A stretch of 64,000 nt of DNA from Alitta virens (taxonomy: Eukaryota; Annelida; Polychaeta; Phyllodocida; Nereididae): the NCBI GenBank assembly GCA_932294295.1, contig OW028575.1, positions 39,372,253-39,436,252 of the forward strand, read 5' to 3'. Under the pieces are notes generated by a model, which saw only the letters and a list, made by a program, of their open reading frames with translations, was not told the DNA's origin and searched no databases. A program made the translations under genes and the position numbers. This document shows, piece after piece, positions 9,301 through 17,695 of the stretch. Position 1 is the stretch's first letter. Every line of letters begins with the position of its first letter.

Positions 9301-11322
9301 ACGCCACCAGCCACTTTAGTGGAATGTGCAGCAACTCAGCCTTCACAACAACAAGCAACAACATCAATTATTTATACGGATCATGAAATTCAACAACCTA
9401 CAGTGGAAACGCATTCCCACCCGCCCCCCTATCTCTCCAAACAGCCCCAGAAACTGACTTTGGATACGTCACAAGTATCTCTTAGGCACTTGCCAAAACA
9501 AACTGTTATTACACAGCAGTTAGACAAACTAAGGTCCCTAGTAAATGAAGCACCCTCTGTGCCATTTTCCAAGGCTGAACTTTCCAAACAACAAGCACAA
9601 TGTGTGAATTTTGCTCCGGTCTACAAATATATCAGCGACGGTATATTACCCTTCAATCGTCATGAAGCCCGCAATATCATGACGCAGGCCGATTCTTACA
9701 TCATCATTGACACCATTCTTTTCAAATTTGCAGTACATGAATCTGATTGTTCCTTGCTTTTAGCACTACCACAAGTATTAGTGCCGCAGATTTTACATAT
9801 ATATCACGATTCATTGTTAGCATGTCACCAAGGAGTAGTGCGTGTTGCAGCCACCATAAGACAACAATTCTATTTTCCAAGGTTGCACCAGCAGGTATAT
9901 GACTATGTCAAGACCTGTGTGACATGTCAACACCGTAAAATCCCACCACAGGAAGAGAAGCCGTACTCAATGAATATACCAACATCGTACGCTCCCTTTT
10001 CTAAAGTATATGCAGATTTAAAGACAATGCCATCATCATCAGCAGATCATCGCTACATTCTCACACTAGTATGCAACATCACACGCTATGTGATCTTAGT
10101 GCCACTAGTGAACAAAGACGCAGCCTCAGTAGCAGAAGCTATCTTGCAAAAATGTGTGTTTATATACGGACCATTTACAACTCTGATCACGGACCATGGT
10201 CGTGAATTTGAAAATCAGGTGACTAACTACATCTTTCAAGCACTCAAGATTAATCACCAGTTTGTTTCAGTGGGCAACCACAAAGCCAACAAAGCAGAAC
10301 GTTTCATTGGAACAATTGCCAACATGTTGACATCATGTCTACAAGAAAATGGACGCAATTGGCACCTATTCTGCAATGCTGTGGCATATGGCTATAACAG
10401 CTTCGCATTGCCCAGTTTGGGTAACTTTAGCCCATACTACTTAGTCCATCTTAGACACCCCCCAACTCTATTTGATGTCCCCGCCACTGAATCCATAGCA
10501 CCCACTTACAGGGACTATGTAGATTTACTTAAAGCTAGACTACAGAAAGTTGGAAAGACAGTTCTAGACCTGCAGTACAAGCTACAACACCAACAAGCGG
10601 TTAAACAAGCAAGAAAGTCCTCCCCAGACACTACTTTCAAAGCTGGGATACTTGTTTATTTACTTGCACCAACAGCCAGCGCACTACAAACAGCGTCAAA
10701 GAAAATAAGAATGGACTTTGTTGGACCATTGGTCATCCGATCGATGGAAGATGCTTCACATGCCAACTTAGGCACTCTAGAGGGACAAATACTCACAGGC
10801 AAATTTCATGTCAACCGCTTAAAACCTGCATGGGTGAGAACAGACAATGGACCTGTCAATACAATATCAAAATTGACAGGAATTCTCAAATCCAAATTTA
10901 ACCAGCAGACAACCACTACAGCTTCCCACAAACAGCTATTTGTGGATGACACCAACAACCCCGGCTTACAACCACAGAATACTTGTAAAATGATACAAGA
11001 TGACCTCCCTTGCTCCAGCAAGGTCTTCACAAACCTGGCAACTAAAAATCAATCGCTAGCAGCTAATCATACATTGACGGACCAACAAATCAAATTGCTA
11101 CGCAAACATGTCCCAAGCAAATCTGGAGACTATGTAATTACAAAAGCCAGAATGAAAGCAGGTCAACTTCAAGTATTCATCTCCCAAAATGACATAAATG
11201 GGATGTGGCTCTCACAAGATGAGCATCCATCCCTCTCAGACATAACAGAAAACTTAAATAAAGACAATTACAGAATATGCGGTTCAGTACGTACTTTTGT
11301 ACAACGCATATTAAATTACTAG
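6319..11322 (+). CDS. pol: Pol polyprotein: protease, reverse transcriptase, RNase H, integrase (1667 codons, frameshift-expressed)
   Basis: It copies the RNA into DNA and integrates it. The frame opens at 6319, after a TGA. The first in-frame ATG is only at 6601, next to the protease, so expression by -1 frameshift from gag is likely. Numbering from 6319: aspartic protease with DSGAT (D111); RT about 440-625, with SVLDLKEAYH and the catalytic pair in AIMDDLIVFS (D583, D584), where Ile replaces the usual Tyr; RNase H about 730-850 with D734 and YTDHSA; a Pro/Gln/Thr/Ala-rich linker about 870-1060 with an AT-hook-like RPRGRPP (915-921); integrase zinc finger H1163, H1170, C1200, C1203; and DDE core D1233, D1292, E1327 (34 residues between the last two). 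A GPY/F-like segment (FVGPLVI) follows, then about 150-200 unrecognised residues. There are no internal stops. Domain order is that of Ty3/gypsy. Confidence 0.95.
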   Translation, partial: PIAFSLGAQAEHTRLPGHPDDEVDENPSNTTPLCSSIVNDISPSPVHPITPLSTLHNQFTLHATHPLKPDIDPQYQSFSDDSSSVGKLQLSKQNMIKGTLPSKESIIVLVDSGATSSLICAKTIQASQFLSQLPKREAPALKFTVGNGEQILTKYAMDIPLTIAGHAFNIEVRTVDTLGGVGLILGTDSLAKVDAKLDFKSHQLHFKSNSVNIQVCHDTIVKPGMTKIIQIKGKLPNFMKNSAALIRASKFATNFAFPRMIVQFRKCIANVIVYNSTRRDITLLKHKPFASLYFNDLTNVYTPIDQQALLQSIIPTQAPLEKGTTKCNQPQLSSSVTTTLSRQQLSQIKRDQYPHLEDTDPRLTMFDSEIIDRDIVLEDCVLHPSQQGHLRSLLNTYKQAFSLHSEVGNTGMTVDFDLNDTSPFYIRPFTVAQSEKPLIDKELEKLVKMGILANGHSQYSSPVMLIRKKDTDAKRLVTDFRFLNQRIIKRNLPFPLLRDALQTIGHAQPTVVSVLDLKEAYHSLSLTTKASQYCGITSYYGGKSYVYNKLPMGLALSPSVFQKHINDILLKAQVTEYCIAIMDDLIVFSRTTSDHFRHVEAILSTIQANGLKISPAKAKLFRHKVTYMGQKLLIQNGSPCITPLRQRTEAIMKMPIPDTKRKLKGFIGKVSYLSMYLPKLQKLLRPLHKIAAKNAQFEWDHVTQQAYETIIQLLAKPPVLTMPNSTGLFRLYCDTSKIGVGAALYQVQQGNERLLSYFSKALSQAAANYSITELELTGLYISVHAFRHLLKSVTFEVYTDHSAIPQIMKAKTEPATTRIKRLLERLSDYSFKVGYRKGTTMVVADFLSRNPQLSNEDLDIAFIVTRSQTRQANTAASTPAPVTHHDSSQSPPAAAAAQTPLIPQPALQSTSQQARPRGRPPANYKLKPTGQPPRSRSVTPNYNTQPSATVPIRSKSQVTHSRPSQISNAPQIQQNNADTATFIKHAATASTVKITPPATLVECAATQPSQQQATTSIIYTDHEIQQPTVETHSHPPPYLSKQPQKLTLDTSQVSLRHLPKQTVITQQLDKLRSLVNEAPSVPFSKAELSKQQAQCVNFAPVYKYISDGILPFNRHEARNIMTQADSYIIIDTILFKFAVHESDCSLLLALPQVLVPQILHIYHDSLLACHQGVVRVAATIRQQFYFPRLHQQVYDYVKTCVTCQHRKIPPQEEKPYSMNIPTSYAPFSKVYADLKTMPSSSADHRYILTLVCNITRYVILVPLVNKDAASVAEAILQKCVFIYGPFTTLITDHGREFENQVTNYIFQALKINHQFVSVGNHKANKAERFIGTIANMLTSCLQENGRNWHLFCNAVAYGYNSFALPSLGNFSPYYLVHLRHPPTLFDVPATESIAPTYRDYVDLLKARLQKVGKTVLDLQYKLQHQQAVKQARKSSPDTTFKAGILVYLLAPTASALQTASKKIRMDFVGPLVIRSMEDASHANLGTLEGQILTGKFHVNRLKPAWVRTDNGPVNTISKLTGILKSKFNQQTTTTASHKQLFVDDTNNPGLQPQNTCKMIQDDLPCSSKVFTNLATKNQSLAANHTLTDQQIKLLRKHVPSKSGDYVITKARMKAGQLQVFISQNDINGMWLSQDEHPSLSDITENLNKDNYRICGSVRTFVQRILNY
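6326..6370 (+). promoter_or_regulatory. Candidate -1 ribosomal frameshift site with downstream stem
   Basis: The gag and pol frames overlap only at 6319-6337. Just before the gag stop is a U run (CCT-TTT-CAT in gag frame, 6326-6334). Seven bases after it a possible stem forms between GG-C-CCAGG (6339-6346, one bulged C) and CCTGGCC (6364-6370), with a loop of about 17 nt. A slippery run, a short spacer and a stem are the known layout of -1 frameshift signals. The run is not a canonical X-XXY-YYZ heptamer, so the exact slip codon is uncertain. Confidence 0.45.
9061..9081 (+). other. AT-hook-like motif (RPRGRPP) in the Pol linker
   Basis: Codons for R-P-R-G-R-P-P match the AT-hook core (RGRP with flanking basic residue and proline), a minor-groove binder of AT-rich DNA. 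It sits between RNase H and integrase in a low-complexity linker. The motif is directly visible. A role in binding or choosing AT-rich target DNA is inference, and a single short motif in a Pro-rich stretch could be chance. Confidence 0.5.
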
Positions 11323-12601
11323 ATGAAGTCTCACACTAAAATTATTTGCTGATTAAGTTGATACTTTGCCTGACCCCACAATGTTCATACGTCACTCATA
11401 CCTCATTTCATTCATTATTTTTTTGAGATCATTCTCGTTTTTTTTGATTACTATTATGATTGCTACTTTTGTGGATCAGTTGTTTATACTGGTGTCCCAA
11501 AAGAATTAAAGTGAAATTTAGTATGTATCTTTGCTGACTGGGCCATAAGGTTTGTGCCTGCCCATCAGTACTATGAACTATGCTTTGTCATTATGAAAAG
11601 CAAATTTTCCCTTTTTGCAAGGGTCAAATTTCACTCAAATTTTCTTTATGTGTTTATACTTCACACAGATCAAAAGAAGTACTTTCAATTGCTGCATAGA
11701 GCAATTAGGTTTATTGTAACTATTTTCTATGCTTTAATTCATTTTTCATGTTGGATTGACGTCAGGGATTATGCCTTAAATTACAATGTGCCGGATGTAT
11801 GTTAATTGCCTTAGTGGCATTTTCTTCCATGCAGTAACAAAGGTTGCAGACCCAGTAATTGGTGTACAGAACTTGCAACAGGCCTAGTAACTTTAAGGGT
11901 AACGAAATGACACAATAGTCAAATACAACAAAGGCAGCAATTACATAAGGGCCAATAGAGCCCGCTGCTACAATGGTGACGTGATTTCACACCATTCGCA
12001 ATAAGAAAATACAATTACCTTTATGTTGTTCCCTATTAAGATCCTATACACACCATATAGTGACAAATGAGGAATTAAACTTAGGTTAAAAGCCCCACTT
12101 TATGGGCTGCGCCATAAAGGCAGTATAATTGCAAGTGGACTAATACCATGCCATTTTAGCACTTTCAGTTAATTGCATGGTACACCCTGACATATAAGGG
12201 TAGTTTTATGGTGGTAATATCCCTAGCTTAAGGGTTTACTACCTCCTTCATCTCATTTTAGATCAAAGTTTTTTCCCTTTTGTCCTTTATTAGAATTGTC
12301 CTTTTGTTATATTGTTCAATTTATCAGTGTGCTTGTTCACACTCATGTATGAAGATTGCAATTAATGCAATCCCTTTGTAGATAGTAAGCCCTCTATAAT
12401 CCTAGATGCACTTTAGCACATTTTAGCACATGTTATGAAATACCCCACTTATGTCAAGTCGACTTAACAGTTAAGTCACCTTGATGGTCATTTTACGTAC
12501 ACCCTTATCTGAAGTTAAGTCTCACACCTACATGCTTCAAAGATCCAGCTTTTACTTGAAGTACTGGAATTGCTGGATGTCCAGTCAGTCTCTCGACAAC
12601 C
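11323..12601 (+). other. Noncoding pol-env spacer with hairpins and candidate splice acceptors
   Basis: About 1.28 kb without a convincing gene. An open stretch of 83 codons near 11554-11805 has no ATG start and no recognisable domain. Visible structure: an 8-bp hairpin CTTTATGG/CCATAAAG with a 6-nt loop (12098-12119); a 7-bp inverted repeat GACTTAA-CAG-TTAAGTC (12461-12477) overlapping the palindrome AAGTCGACTT (12456-12465); and a tandem TTTAGCACA repeat near 12411-12430. Pyrimidine-rich tracts precede AG at 12293 and 12327, and CAG lies at 12584 and 12588. These could be acceptors for a spliced env message. Confidence 0.6.
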
Positions 12602-15379
12602 ATGGAGTTCCACTCACTTCCTCTAGTGATCCTACTCTTCACCATCGCCGGTGCACAGCACCCACCGATGATAGTACGACCGAACATTGGCATCATATTA
12701 CTGAAGGACCGGGAGATATCATTATCACCATCAATATGGCATCACACCATAGCCATTCCGTTCTTCCCAGACATCCCAATGACAACACCAGCAATCGTAT
12801 GCGAGACACCACCCAGCAATATGACAGACAATATGGACACCTGTAACGCATTAGAAGACCTCAACACCATGTACCTCGAATTGAAACGCCGTATGACATC
12901 TGACATCCATGTCACTCATACATCCATCATGGACATCATGACGGTGAAAGAATTCGCCCCAACACGAACAAAACGAGGTTGGTTCAATTTATTAGGCAAC
13001 ATAGCCAAGAAAGTGATGGGTGTAGCAACCGAAGCGGACATTAAAATACTCCAGGGCCACATATCTCAACTGATGGACATGATACGACGGGACAACAAAG
13101 ACCGCATACACGACGTCACTAAGCTTCATTCTTATGAAGTGAAATCTGACCTAAGGATGAACCGACTACAAAAACACCTGGTAAGACTTGACAGAACATT
13201 AATTGACATGTCGACAGACATATCCGTATTGCAGAATTATGCCCATTTTGCAGAATCTTTAGCCAACCAAGTTCAGATTCAAGGGCAACGTATTAATGCC
13301 ACTATGGCTGTTGTTCACTGGCTTCACCAGTACAACATCAATCTGCACACATTAAATCAGCTTAGAATCTCTGCAGCGTCCCAATTATCAGATATCAATC
13401 AACTCATTGAGGGTCGCCTTTCAGTCAACCTTGTGGAACCTCAGCATCTCAGATCCATTCTGAGAGACATTAACACTGAACTGCAGAGCAAGTCAGATAA
13501 CCTGTTTATTAAATCAGATATAAACGTATTTTACACCAATAATGACATGGTTACCAGCTCCCATGATAGAAAATTTCTGTATGTTAAAATTAAAATTCCA
13601 GTGTCAAGTAAAACGACGGAGTTCAGTCTATATAAAATTGATGCAGTACCTGTCCCAACATCTCAGGACAATGATATTTACACCGAGCTTTACGGGTTTA
13701 GTAGATGGTTTGCCATCGCCACAAATTCGGCTTATTTCTTAGAAATCCCAGCTGAAGATGTCTATCTCCTAAAAGATGTTCTGAACACCCGCAACTATCT
13801 GCCATCAAAAGCTCATAATGCATCATGCCCCTATGCCTTGTTCATGGGTGACTCCACCGCAATCGCATCCGTCTGCCGCCACAAACTAGTCCATAGGCCA
13901 ATCATGAACTATGAGTTTGTATATACCATCCCTACAAAAGGGTATTTAATTTACACACCAGCACGAAGTTGGACCCTACAGTGCCAGAATGAATCCAACC
14001 CCGCACAAGTAGCCCATAAGGGCCTGTTTCAGATCAATATCCAGTGTGGTTGCAAACTCACTTCTCACCTCACAGAGCTCCTGGCAGAATCAAACCAGTG
14101 TACAGACACAAAGTCAATCACCTCATTTAGCGCCAATTATTTGGTATTTCTTAAATTATACAGAGAGTCTCTGCCCATAAATATCACCATCAACGAGTTT
14201 ACCACAGAACCCTATAATTTTCAATTGCCCCAAATTATACACACTAAATTAAATTTTACGGATTTAGAACTTGACGACGGATTTTCGACTGAAGACCAGA
14301 CAGATTTAGACAATTTTCACTACAGTGACTCGACTGACGACATGTCCTGGACCTTCTCTAACTGGAGTGATATGCCCCAGGCAGACACTATCATAGCAGC
14401 AGGCTCCATTTCCATCATCGCCGTGCAGCTTATATGTATCATGGTACTACTACATCAACAGCGTCAACTCAACCGCGTCAACACCACCCTTCTTGCATTG
14501 GCCACCATCCATGGTGCGGATGCAGCGGATTTTTTCCTGCCCACGACGCCAATACCAACCATGACACCAACAGCAACAACACAGTTCCCAACATGGCGAA
14601 CTGTCATTATCATAGCATCGTTTGTGCTATCAGTCATAAACATGCTAATTATATTGCTGGAAAAGCTAACACCACTCCTAGCCAAATGTGAACCGACGAC
14701 TCGACTTAACCACTTACAGACCGACCTCTACTGTGCGATGTACAGCAATCAACATCAGCTTCATATCAAAGTAATGACCATCCCGCACGAACTGACAGGA
14801 CTGACAATCAACAAGACACATGACATCCACGACGTTAGGTTTTCAACCAACTTGTTCTGCACGTTCGCATCCTTCAACTGGAATCAAACGGAAATATATG
14901 CTGATAACAAGAAAATTATCCTGCCACTTCGCATCACAGTGCCACTATGCCAGTACGGAGAATTCCGACGCCTAGCAAGACACCGACATACAATTAAATT
15001 TATACTAATGCAGAATATGGATTCGCTAACCATTAGTGACTGGACACGACACACTGACCAAAGCCCCCAGCGACAACCACAACCTGTGACTCTCAGATTC
15101 AGAGGTTCCCCTACAGCCTCCTATAGGCGACCACGGACCAACGACCAAGACAACCTAGCATCACTTAATGACCCGACACGTGTCCCCTTACTTCCCCAAC
15201 CAACTGCACTGATATCACACGGACAGCCCGCCTCACTTACAACAGCAACTGAGACGGACCAAAACACAGACAACCCTAACTGTAACCGCCGACGGACAGA
15301 ACCGACACCAAAACAGTTTAGACCGAGCAGCTCAGCCGAAGCTACCCAGTGCAGCGGCTATGAAATTGAATATACATAA
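12602..15379 (+). CDS. env: Envelope glycoprotein, baculovirus-F/errantivirus-like, with long C-terminal extension (925 aa)
   Basis: A likely class I fusion envelope protein of the retrotransposon particle. An N-terminal hydrophobic segment after the start (about residues 5-18, ending near AGAQ) is a signal peptide. A furin-type site R122-T-K-R125 is followed by a Gly-rich hydrophobic segment (GWFNLLGNIAKKVMG) resembling the fusion peptide of baculovirus F and gypsy Env. A long heptad-rich region follows. Around residues 262-290 the pattern GRLSVNLVEPQHLRSIL matches the conserved F-protein region. Hydrophobic segments at about 597-619 and 667-687 look like membrane spans, with a third hydrophobic patch between them near HGADAADFF. 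About 235 residues follow the second span; I do not recognise them, and they make the protein longer than usual family members. The ATG at 12602 is chosen because it gives the signal peptide. Family call is by pattern, not by search. Confidence 0.88.
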   Translation: MEFHSLPLVILLFTIAGAQHPPMIVRPNIGIILLKDREISLSPSIWHHTIAIPFFPDIPMTTPAIVCETPPSNMTDNMDTCNALEDLNTMYLELKRRMTSDIHVTHTSIMDIMTVKEFAPTRTKRGWFNLLGNIAKKVMGVATEADIKILQGHISQLMDMIRRDNKDRIHDVTKLHSYEVKSDLRMNRLQKHLVRLDRTLIDMSTDISVLQNYAHFAESLANQVQIQGQRINATMAVVHWLHQYNINLHTLNQLRISAASQLSDINQLIEGRLSVNLVEPQHLRSILRDINTELQSKSDNLFIKSDINVFYTNNDMVTSSHDRKFLYVKIKIPVSSKTTEFSLYKIDAVPVPTSQDNDIYTELYGFSRWFAIATNSAYFLEIPAEDVYLLKDVLNTRNYLPSKAHNASCPYALFMGDSTAIASVCRHKLVHRPIMNYEFVYTIPTKGYLIYTPARSWTLQCQNESNPAQVAHKGLFQINIQCGCKLTSHLTELLAESNQCTDTKSITSFSANYLVFLKLYRESLPINITINEFTTEPYNFQLPQIIHTKLNFTDLELDDGFSTEDQTDLDNFHYSDSTDDMSWTFSNWSDMPQADTIIAAGSISIIAVQLICIMVLLHQQRQLNRVNTTLLALATIHGADAADFFLPTTPIPTMTPTATTQFPTWRTVIIIASFVLSVINMLIILLEKLTPLLAKCEPTTRLNHLQTDLYCAMYSNQHQLHIKVMTIPHELTGLTINKTHDIHDVRFSTNLFCTFASFNWNQTEIYADNKKIILPLRITVPLCQYGEFRRLARHRHTIKFILMQNMDSLTISDWTRHTDQSPQRQPQPVTLRFRGSPTASYRRPRTNDQDNLASLNDPTRVPLLPQPTALISHGQPASLTTATETDQNTDNPNCNRRRTEPTPKQFRPSSSAEATQCSGYEIEYT

Positions 15380-15891
15380 AACCATATCGACTACAGACAG
15401 CCCAACCGACCATCAAACATGTGTTAAATAGTTAGTAGCCCAGGTATATCAGTGAATCTGGATATTAGTACTCCTAAGTGGAATGCACTCTTCTATATAA
15501 AATGCTTGAGCAACCATCACATCAGAGTCAAAATTTAAGATGATTATTAAAGACAACATTGTATACAAAAGGAAAAGTAATCTTTTGATTTTTGCCACTG
15601 GACTGATCTTCAAGTGAGCTATACCGCCATAGACATGCATATATCTAATAACAGAACCCTAGCAAGTAAACATAACCCAATTGAATCACTTTACCAATAT
15701 ACACCATCAGTATCTGTAACAATATTGTGAATACACTGTACAGTGTGAAATACAGGCATGTCATGTGTTATCATCATGTCAATCAGCTGGAGTATGGACA
15801 GTAGCAACAGTCCATAATGTACATCAACAATATCATTTACATAGATGTCTAACAATGCAGACATCATATCAGTATCCAGTTTTGCAGTATA
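15380..15891 (+). other. Noncoding region downstream of env
   Basis: About 510 bp with no convincing open frame or RNA gene on either strand. Short open stretches on the minus strand have no family features. It runs into the minisatellite. Confidence 0.6.
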
Positions 15892-16545
15892 CAGTGTCAT
15901 CAATGCAGTCTACAACGCAGTGTCATCAAATGCAGTCTACAATACGCAGTGTCATCAATTGCAGTCTACAAATACGCAGTGTCATCAAATGCAGTCTACA
16001 AATACACAGTGTCAATAAATGCAGTCTACAAATACGCAGTGTCATCAAATGCAGTCTACAACGCAGTGTCATCAAATGCAGTCTACAACGCAGTGTCATC
16101 AAATGCAGTCTACAATACGCAGTGTCATCAAATGCAGTCTACAAATACGCAGTGTCATCAAATGCAGTCTACAAATACGCAGTGTCAATAAATGCAGTCT
16201 ACAAATACGCAGTGTCATCAAATGCAGTCTACAACGCAGTGTCTTCAATGCAGTCTACAACGCAGTGTCATCAAATGCAGTCTACAATACGCAGTGTCAT
16301 CAAATGCAGTCTACAAATACACAGTGTCAATAAATGCAGTCTACAAATACGCAGTGTCATCAAATGCAGTCTACAACGCAGTGTCATCAAATGCAGTCTA
16401 CAATACGCAGTGTCATCAAATGCAGTCTACAATACGCAGTGTCATCAAATGCAGCCTACAATATGCAGTGTCATCAAATCCAGTCTACAATACGCAGTGT
16501 CATCAATGCAGTCTACGACGCGCCGTGTCATTAATGCAGTCTAGA
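15892..16545 (+). repeat. Minisatellite inside the retrotransposon (about 23 units of 26-30 bp)
   Basis: Units share the core CAGTGTCATCAAATGCAG followed by TCTACAA and a variable tail (CG, TACG or ATACG), giving lengths of 27, 29 or 30 bp. About 23 units can be counted. A variant unit with CAATAAATG recurs at units 5, 11 and 16, in similar neighbourhoods, so there is a higher-order pattern of about 5-6 units. Edge units are degraded (the last ends in TCTAGAAAAC). Open frames through this block of up to 259 codons are products of the repetition and are not called as genes. Internal repeats upstream of the 3' LTR are known in some LTR elements; the function here is unknown. Confidence 0.95.
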
Positions 16546-16613
16546 AAACATCAATTGTGCATCCTGCACTATGCAGTTGCAAAGAACAAGACTGACAGAC
16601 CAGAAGACCAGGA

Positions 16614-16697
16614 GACAATGAACATTAGCATACTGTTATGCCAGAAGACAGACAATGAGCATTAGCATACTGTTATGCCAGAAGACAATGAACATTT
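16614..16697 (+). repeat. Short tandem duplication (~37-bp unit)
   Basis: Two near-identical copies of a unit starting GACAATGAACATTAGC (second copy GACAATGAGCATTAGC) and containing ATACTGTTATGCCAGAAGAC. A partial third copy, GACAATGAACATT, starts at 16684. It lies between the minisatellite and the 3' LTR. Confidence 0.85.
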
Positions 16698-16800
16698 GTT
16701 GTATAAAATTGCATTACCTCTACCTTAGCGTAAAAATTTTGTTCAGTTTTAACTTTTGCTATTTTTGTTTAAATTTCACCTACAATTTTTACTTTATCAA
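16698..16800 (+). other. T-rich stretch before the polypurine tract
   Basis: AT-rich, strongly T-rich sequence leading to the 3' LTR. Such U-rich tracts commonly precede polypurine tracts in LTR elements. No gene is seen. Confidence 0.5.
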
Positions 16801-16809
16801 CAAAGGGCA
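16801..16809 (+). other. Polypurine tract (short, imperfect)
   Basis: CAAAGGGCA directly precedes the 3' LTR. The AAAGGG core is the only purine run at the expected place for plus-strand priming. It is short and separated from the LTR by CA, so its limits are uncertain. Confidence 0.55.
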
Positions 16810-17227
16810 TGTCATGTATTTAAAATATTCAGAGTATCAGTTGATAAGGAAATATAGTTAAAGGATAAAAGAATACAACTTAAAAGATATAACTTAAACC
16901 TCAAGAATTTAGAGCCTTAATAAAGGTCTTACATAAAGAGACTTAAGAATGACTTAAGGGTTGTGACTCCTGTCCACCCCAAAGCACAGGCCAATAGTAT
17001 GAAGCCATGTACATGTGCACTGAAGGGGAATAGCCAATAGAATGGAGACCCCTGGAAAAAGGGCTCTTGATATTCTTGGGTTTGGGAGAAGAAATTCAGT
17101 TTGTCAGCTGTAGCTGAACTTTACCTTGTGCTGTACATTATACATATACTCTGGATTAAAGCCACCCTTTCTATGCCAAGCTATACTCTGTGTTATCTGA
17201 GTTATTCATCATCTTTAAGACATTACA
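16810..17227 (+). repeat. 3' LTR (418 bp)
   Basis: Same length and, by eye, the same sequence as the 5' LTR at an offset of 12,208 bp. It includes AATAAA at 16919-16924, which may serve for 3'-end formation here. It ends CATTACA, followed at once by the TTAT duplication and the resumed satellite monomer. Confidence 0.95.
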
Positions 17228-17231
17228 TTAT
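17228..17231. other. Right target-site duplication TTAT
   Basis: These four bases directly follow the 3' LTR end ATTACA and match the four bases before the 5' LTR. The satellite then continues as the second half of the interrupted C monomer. Confidence 0.92.
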
Positions 17232-17695
17232 CAATTTACTGGTGGTCCCATTCATCACACATTCCCAGTTATCCCATCTATATTAATCGCATACCTCTGC
17301 TAACTTGCAACACTTCCTGATTTGCTATAATACACATAAAAGCATTACATTTCATCTATCTAAAATAAAAAATACTCCATTAAGCATTTTTAACCACATG
17401 TTTGCTGCAAATTCACAGTGTTTGGTTCGCAATGGCATTTCAAATTTACCATATCTAACTACTCGTAGCCTGGCTTCCCCAAGCAAACCAAACAGCATGG
17501 TTTTCTGCAGGAAACACAGAGTTCTGCAAAGACGGGAAGTTGGGGGAAATTCCTCCGTTCATGACGCAACCAAATCAACACTATTCTTACATGGCAAGTA
17601 TTTTCTACAATTTATATGTTATCAATTTACTGGTGGTCCCATTCATCACACATTCGCAGTTATCCCATCTATATTAATCACATATCTCTGCTAAC

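Larger units (their letters stand above)
4602..17227 (+). mobile_element. Full-length env-bearing Ty3/gypsy LTR retrotransposon (errantivirus-like)
   Basis: A 12,626-bp element with 418-bp terminal repeats (4602-5019 and 16810-17227), TG...CA ends and a TTAT duplication on both sides. The gene order is LTR, gag, pol (protease, RT, RNase H, integrase), env, LTR. RT-RNase H-integrase order places it in the Ty3/gypsy group (Metaviridae). The envelope frame makes it retrovirus-like in the manner of insect errantiviruses. All three large frames are open and the LTRs look identical, so the copy is young and may be autonomous. Unusual points are its size, the long linker inside Pol, long C-terminal extensions of Pol and Env, and a minisatellite downstream of env. 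It is inserted in the same orientation as the satellite monomers. Confidence 0.95.

Noticed and set aside
11554..11805. Possible 83-codon gene between pol and env
   Set aside because: No ATG start, no recognisable domain, AT-rich noncoding composition.
12481..12846. 121-codon frame overlapping the env start
   Set aside because: TTG start and out of frame with env, whose ATG gives a clear signal peptide.
15765..16544. 259-codon open frame through the minisatellite
   Set aside because: It is made of repeated short peptides, is matched by open frames in the other two phases, and follows the repeat unit, not a gene.
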